Of a DNA stretch of 35,037 bases, positions 24,745-32,499 are shown piece after piece. The DNA comes from Pseudomonadota bacterium (GTDB lineage Bacteria > Pseudomonadota > Gammaproteobacteria > Burkholderiales > Gallionellaceae). The translations under genes were made by a program, and so were the position numbers. Below the pieces are notes generated by a model. The model ran no database searches. It saw nothing but the letters and a program-made list of their open reading frames with translations, and was not told the DNA's origin. Within the stretch, counting starts at the first letter, position 1. Each line of letters starts with the position of its first letter. The DNA lies in NCBI GenBank assembly GCA_026399735.1, contig JAPLQK010000080.1, positions 1 to 35,037 of the forward strand, given 5' to 3'.

Positions 24745-25406
24745 TGCAGATACCGCTCGCACTGCAATTCGTCAATCTGCTGGCATCGATGCTGCTGCTG
24801 ATTGTGTTTGCGATGCTGGCGCAACGGCGCATCCTGTCGCTGATCAATCTGTTCGCCTGGCAGGGTGCCTTGCTCGCGCTGAGTACATTTGTGGTGGCCT
24901 ATACCACCGCGCAGCATCATCTGTACTACTCGGCGGCACTGACCCTGTTGCTCAAGGTCATCGTATTGCCCTGGCTGCTGCACCGGCTGATACGCAAACT
25001 GAACATCCGCTGGGATGTGGAAACGCTGCTGAATATTCCCACCACCATGCTGGCAGGTATTGCGCTGGTGATTTTTTCCTTCAATCTGGCTGCACCCATT
25101 TCGCAAATGTCGCAAGGAATTACGCGCGGGCTGATCGGTATCGCGTTAGCTTCTGTGTTGCTCTCCTTGCTGATGATGCTGACACGGCGCAAGGCGGTGA
25201 CGCAGGTCGTGGCCTTTTTGTCGCTGGAGAACGGTCTGTTTTTTGCGGCCACCAGTGCCACGCAGGGCATGCCGCTGGTGGTGGAGCTGGGCATCGCGCT
25301 GGATGTGCTGGTGGCGACCTTTATCTTCGGTATCTTCTTCTTCCAGATTCGCGAGACCTTTGATAGTCTGGACATCACGCATATGGAGAAACTAAAGGAT
25401 GATTGA
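24744..25406 (+). CDS. hyfE: Hydrogenase-4-type subunit E, NuoK-related membrane subunit
   Basis: 220 residues from ATG 24744 (MQIPLALQFVNLLASML), highly hydrophobic with about seven membrane segments. The C-terminal half has the NuoK-like pattern FLSLENGLFFAATSATQGMPLVVELGIALDVLVA, with membrane-embedded glutamates in SLENG and VVELG that would sit in the proton path. HyfE occurs only in hydrogenase-4-type and related complexes and fuses NuoJ/NuoK-like parts. It overlaps hyfF by eight bases. Confidence 0.93.
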   Translation: MQIPLALQFVNLLASMLLLIVFAMLAQRRILSLINLFAWQGALLALSTFVVAYTTAQHHLYYSAALTLLLKVIVLPWLLHRLIRKLNIRWDVETLLNIPTTMLAGIALVIFSFNLAAPISQMSQGITRGLIGIALASVLLSLLMMLTRRKAVTQVVAFLSLENGLFFAATSATQGMPLVVELGIALDVLVATFIFGIFFFQIRETFDSLDITHMEKLKDD

Positions 25407-26856
25407 CCTGCAACTGATGGCGCTGCTGGGTATCCCGCTGTTGGGCGGCATGTTGCTGGCGTTGTTCGGCGCCCGTCCCTGGGCGGCCGAGCTCAATTCG
25501 TTGATGAGCGGATGCACTTTCATCGCCTCGGTGGTACTGACGCTGCGCGTGATCGACGCAGGCCCGCAGACCGCCTTTAACGAGCAGTTTTTCATTGATC
25601 AGTTCAACGTGTTTCTGGTCGCACTGACCGCTTTCGTCGCCTTTACCACTTCGCTGTTTTCGCGTCCCTATATGCGCATCGAACAGCATCACGGCAAACT
25701 GTCGACTTCCATGCTGCATCTGTATTACAGTATGTATCAGCTGTTCACCTTTACCATGCTGGTTGCGCTTACCACCAACAACATGGGGATCATCTGGGTG
25801 GCGATGGAAGCGGCCACGCTGACGACCGTCTTGCTGGTCAGCCTGTACCGTACCCCGGCCAGTCTGGAAGCGGCGTGGAAATATTTCATCCTGTGCGGCG
25901 TCGGGATAGCGCTGGCGCTGTTCGGCACCATCCTGTTGTATTTCGCCGCCGAGCGCGTGCTGGGCGAAGGCGGCACCGCCTTGTTGTGGACGCATCTGAA
26001 TCAGGTCAAGGGGCAGCTGGAACCCACGGTGCTCAAGCTGGCGTTCGTGTTTTTGCTGGTGGGATACGGTACCAAGATCGGTCTGGTGCCGCTGCACAGC
26101 TGGCTGCCGGACGCGCATGCGGAAGGCCCGACGCCGGTTTCTGCCGTGCTGTCCGGGCTGCTGCTGAACGTGGCGTTGTGCGCGGTGATGCGCAGCAAGG
26201 TACTGGTAGACGGATCTCTGGGGACTCATTTTGCGGGCAACCTGATGATGGGCTTCGGTTTGCTGTCGGTGGTGGTGGCCGCGCTGTTTCTGTCGCGGCA
26301 AAAGGACATCAAGCGCATGTTCGCCTATTCTTCCATCGAACACATGGGGCTGATTACGTTTGCGTTCGGCATGGGCGGGCCGGTCGCCACCTTCGCGGCG
26401 ATGCTGCATATGACCATGCATTCGCTGACCAAGTCGGCGATTTTCTATGCGGTCGGCCATGCGGTGCAAAAGTGTGGCACGCAACAGATGGAGCATATCC
26501 GTGGTCTGATGCAGGTCAGTCCCACCGTCGGCTGGGGGCTGGCGCTGGGCACTTTTGCGATCCTTGGCATGCCGCCGTTCGGGGTGTTCGCCAGCGAATT
26601 TCTGATCATCACCACCGCGATGCACGAATATCCCTGGACCACGCCGATTCTGCTGGCCGCGCTGGGCATCGCGTTCGCGGCAGTTTTCGGCAAGGTGCAG
26701 CCGATGGTGTTCGGTGAAACCACCGTCAAACCCTTGCCGCATCCGCCCGCGCTGATCCCGGTGTTCCTGCATCTGGTGCTGGTGCTGATACTGGGGCTGT
26801 ATATGCCGCCGTATCTGGCGAACTGGTATCGTCAGGCAGCGGCGCTGTTAGGTTAA
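25399..26856 (+). CDS. hyfF: Hydrogenase-4-type subunit F, second antiporter-like subunit
   Basis: 485 residues, a second NuoL/M/N-type channel subunit. Key elements: helix-5 glutamate in IIWVAMEAATLTTVLLVSL, lysine helix YGTKIGLVPLHSWLPDAHAEGPTPVSAVLSGLL, YSSIEHMGLITFAFG, and HMTMHSLTKSAIFY with the membrane lysine. It lacks the C-terminal extension of HyfB. Having both HyfB and HyfF gives two antiporter modules, as in E. coli hydrogenase-4 and unlike Hyc, which has one. It starts inside the end of hyfE; hyfG begins ten bases after the stop. Confidence 0.95.
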   Translation: MIDLQLMALLGIPLLGGMLLALFGARPWAAELNSLMSGCTFIASVVLTLRVIDAGPQTAFNEQFFIDQFNVFLVALTAFVAFTTSLFSRPYMRIEQHHGKLSTSMLHLYYSMYQLFTFTMLVALTTNNMGIIWVAMEAATLTTVLLVSLYRTPASLEAAWKYFILCGVGIALALFGTILLYFAAERVLGEGGTALLWTHLNQVKGQLEPTVLKLAFVFLLVGYGTKIGLVPLHSWLPDAHAEGPTPVSAVLSGLLLNVALCAVMRSKVLVDGSLGTHFAGNLMMGFGLLSVVVAALFLSRQKDIKRMFAYSSIEHMGLITFAFGMGGPVATFAAMLHMTMHSLTKSAIFYAVGHAVQKCGTQQMEHIRGLMQVSPTVGWGLALGTFAILGMPPFGVFASEFLIITTAMHEYPWTTPILLAALGIAFAAVFGKVQPMVFGETTVKPLPHPPALIPVFLHLVLVLILGLYMPPYLANWYRQAAALLG

Positions 26857-26866
26857 GGAACAATCC

Positions 26867-28486
26867 ATGCCGATTACTCATCCCGGTTTGCAGTTGCAGC
26901 GTCTGGCAGGCGCGATTCCCGTCTGGCACGGCAGGATCATTGAGGCCGATCTGCTGCCGGTCTGTGAGAGCGTGCGCGATGGCGGCGGGCGTCTGGTCGC
27001 GTTGTGGGGCAGCGACGAGCGTGTCTTCGGGGCGGGATTTTCATTGCATGTCGTGCTTGTCAATGAGGCCGGACTGATCTGTCTGACGCTGCCGTTGTCA
27101 GCCGTCCAGCCCGATTATCCGGATATCAGCGCTATTTTTCCGGCAGCGAGCCGGATGCAGCGTGCCGCGTATGATCTGTTGGGCATCAGGGCGCGAGACG
27201 CTTGTGATCAGCGAAAATGGCTGCGCCATGCGGCCTGGTCTGAAGGCGCTTATCCGTTGCGCAAGGATTTTGATCACCCCCATTTCGGCTCCTCGCTTCG
27301 CTCTCCTCCCCCTCATCAGGGGGAAGAGGCAATCGACCGTTCTCCTGCGGAGAACGGAACCCAAACCCATGACGACTACCCTTTTGTGCAGGTCGAAGGT
27401 CAGGGGGTGCATGAAATCCCGGTGGGGCCGGTGCATGCGGGCATCATCGAGCCGGGGCATTTTCGTTTCTCTGTGATCGGCGAGCGGGTGCTGCGCCTCG
27501 AAGAACGACTGGGATACGTTCATAAGGGTATAGAAAAACTATTTGAAATCAATAGCTTATATGATGGATGCAAGCTGGCCGGGCGGGTAAGCGGCGATAG
27601 TACGGTGGCCTACGCGTGGGCCTATGCGATGGCGGCTGAGAGCATTGCGAACGTTACGCCACCCGATATAGCCTTGTGGATGCGCGCTTTGTTTCTTGAA
27701 CGCGAACGCATCAGTAATCATCTGGGGGACCTGGGTTACCTCGGTAACGATGTCGCCTTCTCGTTCGGCTTCGCGCAGTTCTGGATACTGAAAGAGCAGC
27801 TGTTGCGCAACAATGCCGAACTGTTCGGACATCGTTACCTGATGGATGCGATTATTCCGGGCGGCGTGAGGGCGGGTATCGATGAATCGGGAAAACAGAC
27901 CCTGCTTGCCGAGTGCGAGATGCTGGAGCGCGAGGTGCGACTGTTGCGCAGTGTGTATGAAGAGCATGCCGGCGTGCAGGATCGTTTTATCGGCACCGGC
28001 AGCGTCGCACCGGAACTGGCCGCACGCTTAGGGTTGTGTGGTCTTGCCGGGCGCGCCAGTTCGCAGGCCTGGGATATGCGTGTGCAGTGTGCAAGTGCGC
28101 CGTATGGCATGCTGGATGTGCAGATGGCCACGCATCGAAATGGCGATGTCGCCGCACGGGTCATCGTGCGTTTCGACGAGATTTTTGAGTCGCTGCGCTT
28201 GCAGCGCGAAATCATGGCAAATCTGCTCGGCGGCGATGATCTGGCGTACCCCGTGTCACAACTCCCCGCAAACGGGTTTGGCATCGGGATGGTAGAGGGG
28301 TGGCGCGGTGAGGTGATGGTGGCGATTCATACCTATGCCGAAGGTAATCCGGACCGCGTGCATCCGCATGACCCTTCCTGGCAAAACTGGCCAGTTTTGG
28401 AACACGCCATCATCGGCAACATCGTGCCGGATTTTCCGCTCATCAATAAATCGTTCAATCTGAGCTATTCAGGACACGATCTGTAA
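26867..28486 (+). CDS. hyfG: Hydrogenase-4/Ehr-type large subunit (NuoC-NuoD fusion) lacking the Ni-Fe cysteines
   Basis: 539 residues: an N-terminal NuoC-like domain (about 1-140, ending in the YPLRKDF block), a repeat-derived linker (about 141-180), and a NuoD/HycE-like domain (about 190-539) beginning VHEIPVGPVHAGIIEPGHFRF. The family helix RLEERLGYVHKGIEKLFE is kept. The proximal ligand motif RxCGxC reads RVSGDS here (S242, S245), and the distal DPCxxC reads DPSWQN (S504, N507). All four Ni-Fe ligands are therefore absent, and no catalytic [NiFe] centre can be built. This is the hallmark of energy-converting hydrogenase-related (Ehr) complexes; electron donor and acceptor are unknown. There is no C-terminal maturation-peptide motif. 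Confidence 0.9.
   Translation: MPITHPGLQLQRLAGAIPVWHGRIIEADLLPVCESVRDGGGRLVALWGSDERVFGAGFSLHVVLVNEAGLICLTLPLSAVQPDYPDISAIFPAASRMQRAAYDLLGIRARDACDQRKWLRHAAWSEGAYPLRKDFDHPHFGSSLRSPPPHQGEEAIDRSPAENGTQTHDDYPFVQVEGQGVHEIPVGPVHAGIIEPGHFRFSVIGERVLRLEERLGYVHKGIEKLFEINSLYDGCKLAGRVSGDSTVAYAWAYAMAAESIANVTPPDIALWMRALFLERERISNHLGDLGYLGNDVAFSFGFAQFWILKEQLLRNNAELFGHRYLMDAIIPGGVRAGIDESGKQTLLAECEMLEREVRLLRSVYEEHAGVQDRFIGTGSVAPELAARLGLCGLAGRASSQAWDMRVQCASAPYGMLDVQMATHRNGDVAARVIVRFDEIFESLRLQREIMANLLGGDDLAYPVSQLPANGFGIGMVEGWRGEVMVAIHTYAEGNPDRVHPHDPSWQNWPVLEHAIIGNIVPDFPLINKSFNLSYSGHDL
27303..27357 (+). repeat. Two adjacent palindromes in the hyfG linker
   Basis: First hairpin: CTCCTCCCCCT (27303-27313), CATC, AGGGGGAAGAG (27318-27328), one mismatch. 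Second: CCGTTCTCC (27337-27345), TGC, GGAGAACGG (27349-27357), perfect. They encode an inter-domain linker rich in Ser, Pro and Glu (LRSPPPHQGEEAIDRSPAENG). The AGAGGCAATCG tail of the first resembles the AGGGGGCAAACG tail of the repeat family at 10355-10413. It looks like an in-frame repeat insertion. Confidence 0.7.
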
Positions 28487-28495
28487 AGGCCATCC

Positions 28496-29023
28496 ATGTA
28501 TCAAATCATCAAACAGATCATCAGGACTGGCATTAAAACGGAAGCGGCACCGCTGCCGGATGAAACCATGCGCGCCACGCCTGCGCGCCTGCAGCAACAG
28601 ATTCTGGACAGGCTGGGCGGCGCATTGAGTATCCGTCTGGTCGATGCCGGATCATGCAATGGCTGCGAGCTGGAAATACATGCAGTCAACAATGCGTATT
28701 ACAACATCGAAGGGCTGGGCATTCGGTTCGTGGCCAGTCCCCGCCACGCGGACATGCTGCTGGTCACAGGGCCGGTGTCGCGCCACATGATGGAGGCGCT
28801 CAGGCGCACCTATGACGCCACGCCGGACCCGAAGCTGGTGGTGGCGATCGGCGAATGCGCCTGCAACGGCGGGATGTTCGCGCCCGATGGCGGACGTGAA
28901 AACTACGCCAGTTGCGGAAAAGTATCCAACGTGATCCCGGTGGATGTGGCTGTCACCGGCTGTCCGCCGACACCGACTGCGATTTTGCAGGGCATACTGA
29001 CTGCGATCAGCAGGCAGATATAA
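28496..29023 (+). CDS. hyfI: Hydrogenase-4-type small subunit, NuoB-like Fe-S protein
   Basis: 175 residues. It keeps the ligands of the N2/proximal [4Fe-4S] cluster: DAGSCNGCELE (C54, C57), GECACNGG (C121; C123 extra) and TGCPPTP (C156). The N-terminus (MYQIIKQIIRTG) is the usual start of the HycG/HyfI group, but the protein ends soon after the CPP helix and is shorter than E. coli HyfI. It lies nine bases after hyfG. With HyfG it forms the peripheral arm. No ferredoxin-like subunit (HyfA, HyfH or NuoI type) follows, so the source of electrons to this cluster is not encoded here. Confidence 0.93.
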   Translation: MYQIIKQIIRTGIKTEAAPLPDETMRATPARLQQQILDRLGGALSIRLVDAGSCNGCELEIHAVNNAYYNIEGLGIRFVASPRHADMLLVTGPVSRHMMEALRRTYDATPDPKLVVAIGECACNGGMFAPDGGRENYASCGKVSNVIPVDVAVTGCPPTPTAILQGILTAISRQI

Positions 29024-29041
29024 CTATTTGATTGTATTTGA

Positions 29042-31165
29042 TTATTTTATTCGCATTCCCGGTTGTGCGCCGTCGTCCGGGCTGAGGATAAACAAACCGG
29101 GCGCATCGCCTGAAGCCGCCAGCACCATACCTTCCGACAGGCCGAACTTCATCTTGCGCGGCGCCAGATTGGCGACCATCACGGTCATGCGACCCTTGAG
29201 CAATTCAGGGTCGTAAGCCGACTTGATACCGGCAAATACGGTGCGCGGCTGTTCTTCGCCGATGTCCAGCGTCAGTTTCAGCAGTTTTTCCGCACCGGTC
29301 ACATGTTCGGCATTGACGATCTTCGCGACGCGCAGATCGATTTTTGAAAAATCCTCGATTGATATCAATGGCGCAATAGCGTTTGCCCCCTCATCCTTTA
29401 AGGGCTGGGGTGCGGGTAAAGGTTGTTGAGCAACCGCGTGACGGGTTTGTGAATGGGATTCGGTCACGGGTTTCAGGCTTTCCAGATTGGCGGCGGTCAT
29501 CGCTTCAACCAGTTTCGGGTCGAGACGGGTCGCCAGATGTTGATAGGTGTTGATAAGGTGTCCGGCGGGCAAGGCTTGCCAGTCGCTATTCCAGGCCAGC
29601 GGTACAATGTTGAGGAACGCTTCGACTTGCTCCGCCAGCACCGGCAGCACGGGTTTCAGATACAGCGTCAGGTCGCGGAACAGCGTCATCGCAGTCGAAC
29701 AGGCGACATGCAGATCGGCTTCACGCCCTTCCTGTTTTGCCAGCTCCCATGGTTTTTGTTCGGCGATGTACTGATTTGCCACATCCGCCAGGCGCATGAT
29801 TTCGCGTAATGCACGGGCAAAGTCGCGCTGCTCATAGCAATGCGCGATTGCACCGTCCTGGTAAGCGGACTGGAATTCGGCTGCGGCAGCTGCATCGGTC
29901 GCCCCGAGTTTGCCGTCGAATTTTTTGGCGATGAATCCCGCGCAGCGGCTGGCGATATTGATGTATTTGCCGATCAGATCGGAATTGACCTTGGCGACGA
30001 AGTCGTCGAGATTCAGATCCAGGTCTTCCATCGTGCCGTTGATCTTGGCGGCGTAGTAGTAGCGCAGATATTCGGTATTTTTTATATTGTCGATGTAGCT
30101 CTTGGCGGTGATAAAGGTGCCGCGCGACTTGCTCATCTTCTCGCCGTTGACGGTCAGGAAACCGTGCGCAAACAGTTTGGTAGGCGTGCGGAAGCCTGAA
30201 TGTTCAAGCATCGCCGGCCAGAACAGCGCGTGGAAATATAAAATATCCTTGCCGATGAAGTGATACAGCTCGGTCGTCGAATCCGGCTTCCAGTATTCCT
30301 CGAAATCTAAAACAGTTTTCGGTTTGCCGTTTTCGGTTTGGCTGTTGCACAGTTGTTTGAAGCTGCCCATATAGCCGACCGGCGCGTCCAGCCAGACGTA
30401 AAAATATTTTCCCGGTGCGTCGGGTATCTCGAAACCGAAATACGGCGCATCGCGCGAAATGTCCCAGTCGGACAGCTTGTTTTCGCCCTCTGCGCCCAGC
30501 CACTCCTGCATCTTGTTGGCAGCCTCCGGTTGCAGCGAACCGCTGCGTGTCCAGCTGCGCAGGAACTGCTGGCAGGTATCGGCGGACAATTTGAAAAAAT
30601 AGTGATCCGAATTGCGCATCTCGGGTTTTGCACCGGATACGGCGGAATACGGGTTGATCAGTTCGATCGGTGCGTAAGCTGCGCCGCAGACTTCGCAGTT
30701 GTCGCCGTATTGATCTTTCGCGTGGCATTTCGGACATTCGCCCTTGATGAAACGATCCGGCAGGAACATGTTCTTGACCGGGTCGTAATATTGTTCGATG
30801 GAACGCACTTCGATCAGGTTGGCCGCTTTCAGTTTGCGATAGATGCCTTGGGCAAACTCTTTTGTTTCATTCGAATTGGTCGAACCGTAGTGATCAAATG
30901 CAACATGAAACGCCGCGAAGTCGTCGTAGTGTTCCTGCCACACCCGCGCGATCAAAGCTTCCGGCGTGATACCTTCCGCTTCGGCGCGCAGCATGATCGG
31001 CGTGCCGTGCGTGTCGTCGGCGCATACATAATTTACCTCGTGGCCTTGCATTTTCTGGAAGCGCACCCAGATGTCGGTCTGGATGTATTCGACCAGATGA
31101 CCCAGGTGGATGCTGCCGTTGGCATAGGGGAGGGCGGAGGTGACGAGGATTTTTCGCGTAGTCAT
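29042..31165 (-). CDS. metG: Methionyl-tRNA synthetase
   Basis: 707 residues, full length. The HIGH-like motif is in [12 protein letters not shown], the zinc-binding insertion [17 protein letters not shown] is of the long (MetG1) type, and the KMSKS loop reads KMSKSRGTF. The anticodon-binding helical domain follows, then a C-terminal Trbp111-like tRNA-binding domain ([13 protein letters not shown]...[20 protein letters not shown] [17 protein letters not shown]). It charges tRNA-Met. The linker between the last two domains (about 575-600) contains sequence from the palindromic repeat family seen at 7434 and 10355. Convergent with hyfI, 18 bases apart. Confidence 0.98.
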   Translation of the reverse strand: MTTRKILVTSALPYANGSIHLGHLVEYIQTDIWVRFQKMQGHEVNYVCADDTHGTPIMLRAEAEGITPEALIARVWQEHYDDFAAFHVAFDHYGSTNSNETKEFAQGIYRKLKAANLIEVRSIEQYYDPVKNMFLPDRFIKGECPKCHAKDQYGDNCEVCGAAYAPIELINPYSAVSGAKPEMRNSDHYFFKLSADTCQQFLRSWTRSGSLQPEAANKMQEWLGAEGENKLSDWDISRDAPYFGFEIPDAPGKYFYVWLDAPVGYMGSFKQLCNSQTENGKPKTVLDFEEYWKPDSTTELYHFIGKDILYFHALFWPAMLEHSGFRTPTKLFAHGFLTVNGEKMSKSRGTFITAKSYIDNIKNTEYLRYYYAAKINGTMEDLDLNLDDFVAKVNSDLIGKYINIASRCAGFIAKKFDGKLGATDAAAAAEFQSAYQDGAIAHCYEQRDFARALREIMRLADVANQYIAEQKPWELAKQEGREADLHVACSTAMTLFRDLTLYLKPVLPVLAEQVEAFLNIVPLAWNSDWQALPAGHLINTYQHLATRLDPKLVEAMTAANLESLKPVTESHSQTRHAVAQQPLPAPQPLKDEGANAIAPLISIEDFSKIDLRVAKIVNAEHVTGAEKLLKLTLDIGEEQPRTVFAGIKSAYDPELLKGRMTVMVANLAPRKMKFGLSEGMVLAASGDAPGLFILSPDDGAQPGMRIK
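29383..29419 (-). repeat. Palindromic repeat family copy inside metG
   Basis: On the minus strand: CCCGCACCCCAGCCCTTAAA, GGATGAGGGGGCAAACGC. The intergenic copy at 10355 reads CCCTCACCCCAACCCT at the start and GTAGAGGGGGCAAACG at the end, so the two flanks match while the core is shortened. In-frame peptide [16 protein letters not shown] lies in the linker between the anticodon and tRNA-binding domains. Confidence 0.65.
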
Positions 31166-31312
31166 TTGGACGTGCCGGATTCTAAAAGTGCGGCTATTTT
31201 AGCAAATCGCGCGCACTGGCGGCGAATTGGTTAGAATTACGCCATTGCGATTATTTATAAACAAATATCGGCGTTTTAAAAGACGGGCTACAAAATACTT
31301 AAAAGGAGAAGC

Positions 31313-31450
31313 GGGAAGAGGGAAGAGGGAAGAGGGAAGGGTGTAACAAGAAGGGAGAAGGGAGAAGGGTAACTGCGGTTCAGCGTTTTTTCCCTTCACT
31401 CTTCCCTCTTCCCAAATTCCCCTTCTCCCTTCTCCCTTCTCCCTTCTCCC
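31313..31450 (+). repeat. Heptanucleotide purine/pyrimidine arrays in the dcd leader
   Basis: Four blocks in order: (GGGAAGA)3 plus a partial unit (31313-31340), GGGAGAA units (about 31353-31369), CTTCCCTCTTCCC (31401-31413), and (TTCTCCC)4 (31423-31450). Block 1 is complementary to block 3 and block 2 to block 4, and cross-pairing is also possible, so alternative hairpins or a pseudoknot could form just before dcd. The strand asymmetry also allows triplex (H-DNA) structures. The 31166-31312 stretch upstream holds the metG start region and no gene. Confidence 0.85.
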
Positions 31451-31457
31451 AAAAGCA

Positions 31458-32024
31458 ATGAGCATCAAATCAGACAAATGGATACGCCGTATGGCGGAGC
31501 AGCACGGCATGATCGAACCGTTTTCGCCCACGCAGGTGAAAGAAGTCGATGGCAAACGCATCGTGTCCTACGGCACGTCCAGCTACGGCTACGATATTCG
31601 CTGCTCGAACGAATTCAAGCTGTTTACCAATATCAACAGTACCATCGTCGACCCGAAGAATTTCGATCCGAATTCCTTTGTCGAGGTGACGGCCGATTAT
31701 TGCATCATCCCGCCCAATTCGTTCGCGCTGGCGCGCACCGTGGAGTATTTCCGCATTCCGCGTTCCGTGCTGACGGTCTGTCTTGGCAAGTCCACTTACG
31801 CGCGTTGCGGCATCATTGTCAACGTCACGCCGTTCGAGCCTGAATGGGAAGGTTATGTGACGCTGGAATTTTCCAATACCACGCCGCTGCCTGCCAAGAT
31901 TTACGCCAACGAAGGCATCGCACAGGTGCTGTTCTTCGAGAGCGATGAAGTCTGCGAAACGTCCTACAAGGATCGCGGCGGCAAGTATCAGGGGCAGGTT
32001 GGCGTCACGTTGCCAAAGATGTAA
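31458..32024 (+). CDS. dcd: dCTP deaminase
   Basis: 188 residues from ATG 31458 ([22 protein letters not shown]). Family blocks: [95 protein letters not shown] with the catalytic glutamate in this last block, and the C-terminal [14 protein letters not shown]. It deaminates dCTP to dUTP for dTMP synthesis. There is no Shine-Dalgarno: the ATG follows a four-copy TTCTCCC array and AAAAGCA. The next gene overlaps the stop by one base. Confidence 0.97.
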   Translation: MSIKSDKWIRRMAEQHGMIEPFSPTQVKEVDGKRIVSYGTSSYGYDIRCSNEFKLFTNINSTIVDPKNFDPNSFVEVTADYCIIPPNSFALARTVEYFRIPRSVLTVCLGKSTYARCGIIVNVTPFEPEWEGYVTLEFSNTTPLPAKIYANEGIAQVLFFESDEVCETSYKDRGGKYQGQVGVTLPKM

Positions 32025-32251
32025 TGTCCGTGTCACATGACAAGCAAATAATCTGGCGTTCGCCAAAAGATGAGGTGATCGCCTGCGTGGAAAAGAACAA
32101 GGTGATGAGCGAAAATCTTGAAGAAATTCGTCAGGTTTGTCAGGATGCGCTCGATGATGCGGTGCTGATGGGCTGCGACGAGCAACAGGTGCGGCAGGTT
32201 CTGGTTGGCTTGATCGGTGATCTGGTTGTTTCTTACTCGCCTCAGGAATAA
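32024..32251 (+). CDS. Small hypothetical protein coupled to dcd
   Basis: 75 residues starting at ATG 32024, which shares its first base with the dcd stop (TAATG). The protein is acidic and helical-looking (MSENLEEIRQVCQDALDDAVLMGCDEQQVRQVLVGLIGDLV), has two Cys that are not paired in a metal motif, and has no signal peptide or membrane helix. I do not recognise a family with certainty. The coupling implies co-expression with dCTP deaminase, but a functional link is not shown by the sequence. Confidence 0.7.
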   Translation: MSVSHDKQIIWRSPKDEVIACVEKNKVMSENLEEIRQVCQDALDDAVLMGCDEQQVRQVLVGLIGDLVVSYSPQE

Positions 32252-32275
32252 AAACAAAACACGCTTGCGCTGGCG

Positions 32276-32463
32276 TGTAAATCTGCGACAATCCGCGCCA
32301 ATTCGTATTAACCTGTTATCCCAATAGGGAGTAAATAAATGAAGTTTCGTTTTAGTTTCGGCATTGCCAAAGTGCGATGCCTCACTGAAGTGGTGTACGC
32401 AGGCATTTTGCCAAAAGGCAAAAGCTCGCAAACTTCGTTTTCTTTCGCTTTGTAAATCTGCGA
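32276..32463 (+). repeat. 13-bp direct repeat flanking a leader ORF
   Basis: TGTAAATCTGCGA occurs exactly at 32276-32288 and 32451-32463, 175 bases apart. Each copy is followed by AT-rich sequence, a GGGAG ribosome-binding site and an ATG opening with Met-Lys-Phe-Arg-Phe codons (32339 and 32500). It suggests that the decarboxylase gene's 5' region has been partly duplicated. Confidence 0.75.
32339..32455 (+). CDS. 38-codon leader ORF upstream of the decarboxylase
   Basis: Begins at ATG 32339 with AGGGAG seven bases upstream (32326-32331), the same spacing as the decarboxylase's own site. The product starts MKFRFSFGIAKVRC and ends SFSFAL at TAA 32453-32455; the decarboxylase starts MKFRFPIIII. 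A hairpin TTTTGCC-AAAA-GGCAAAA (32406-32423) lies within it. It may be a regulatory leader peptide, comparable in position to the leader ORF that controls enterobacterial ornithine decarboxylase, or a degenerate duplicate of the gene's start. No homologue is recognised. Confidence 0.45.
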   Translation: MKFRFSFGIAKVRCLTEVVYAGILPKGKSSQTSFSFAL

Positions 32464-32499
32464 GTATTTAATACTATTTTTCCCGTTGGGAGTTTATAT

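Noticed and set aside
21776-29023. Annotation of the operon as a functional [NiFe] hydrogenase-4 or formate hydrogenlyase
   Set aside because: All four Ni-Fe ligand positions in the large subunit are non-cysteine, and ferredoxin-type subunits, maturation genes and formate dehydrogenase are missing from the window.
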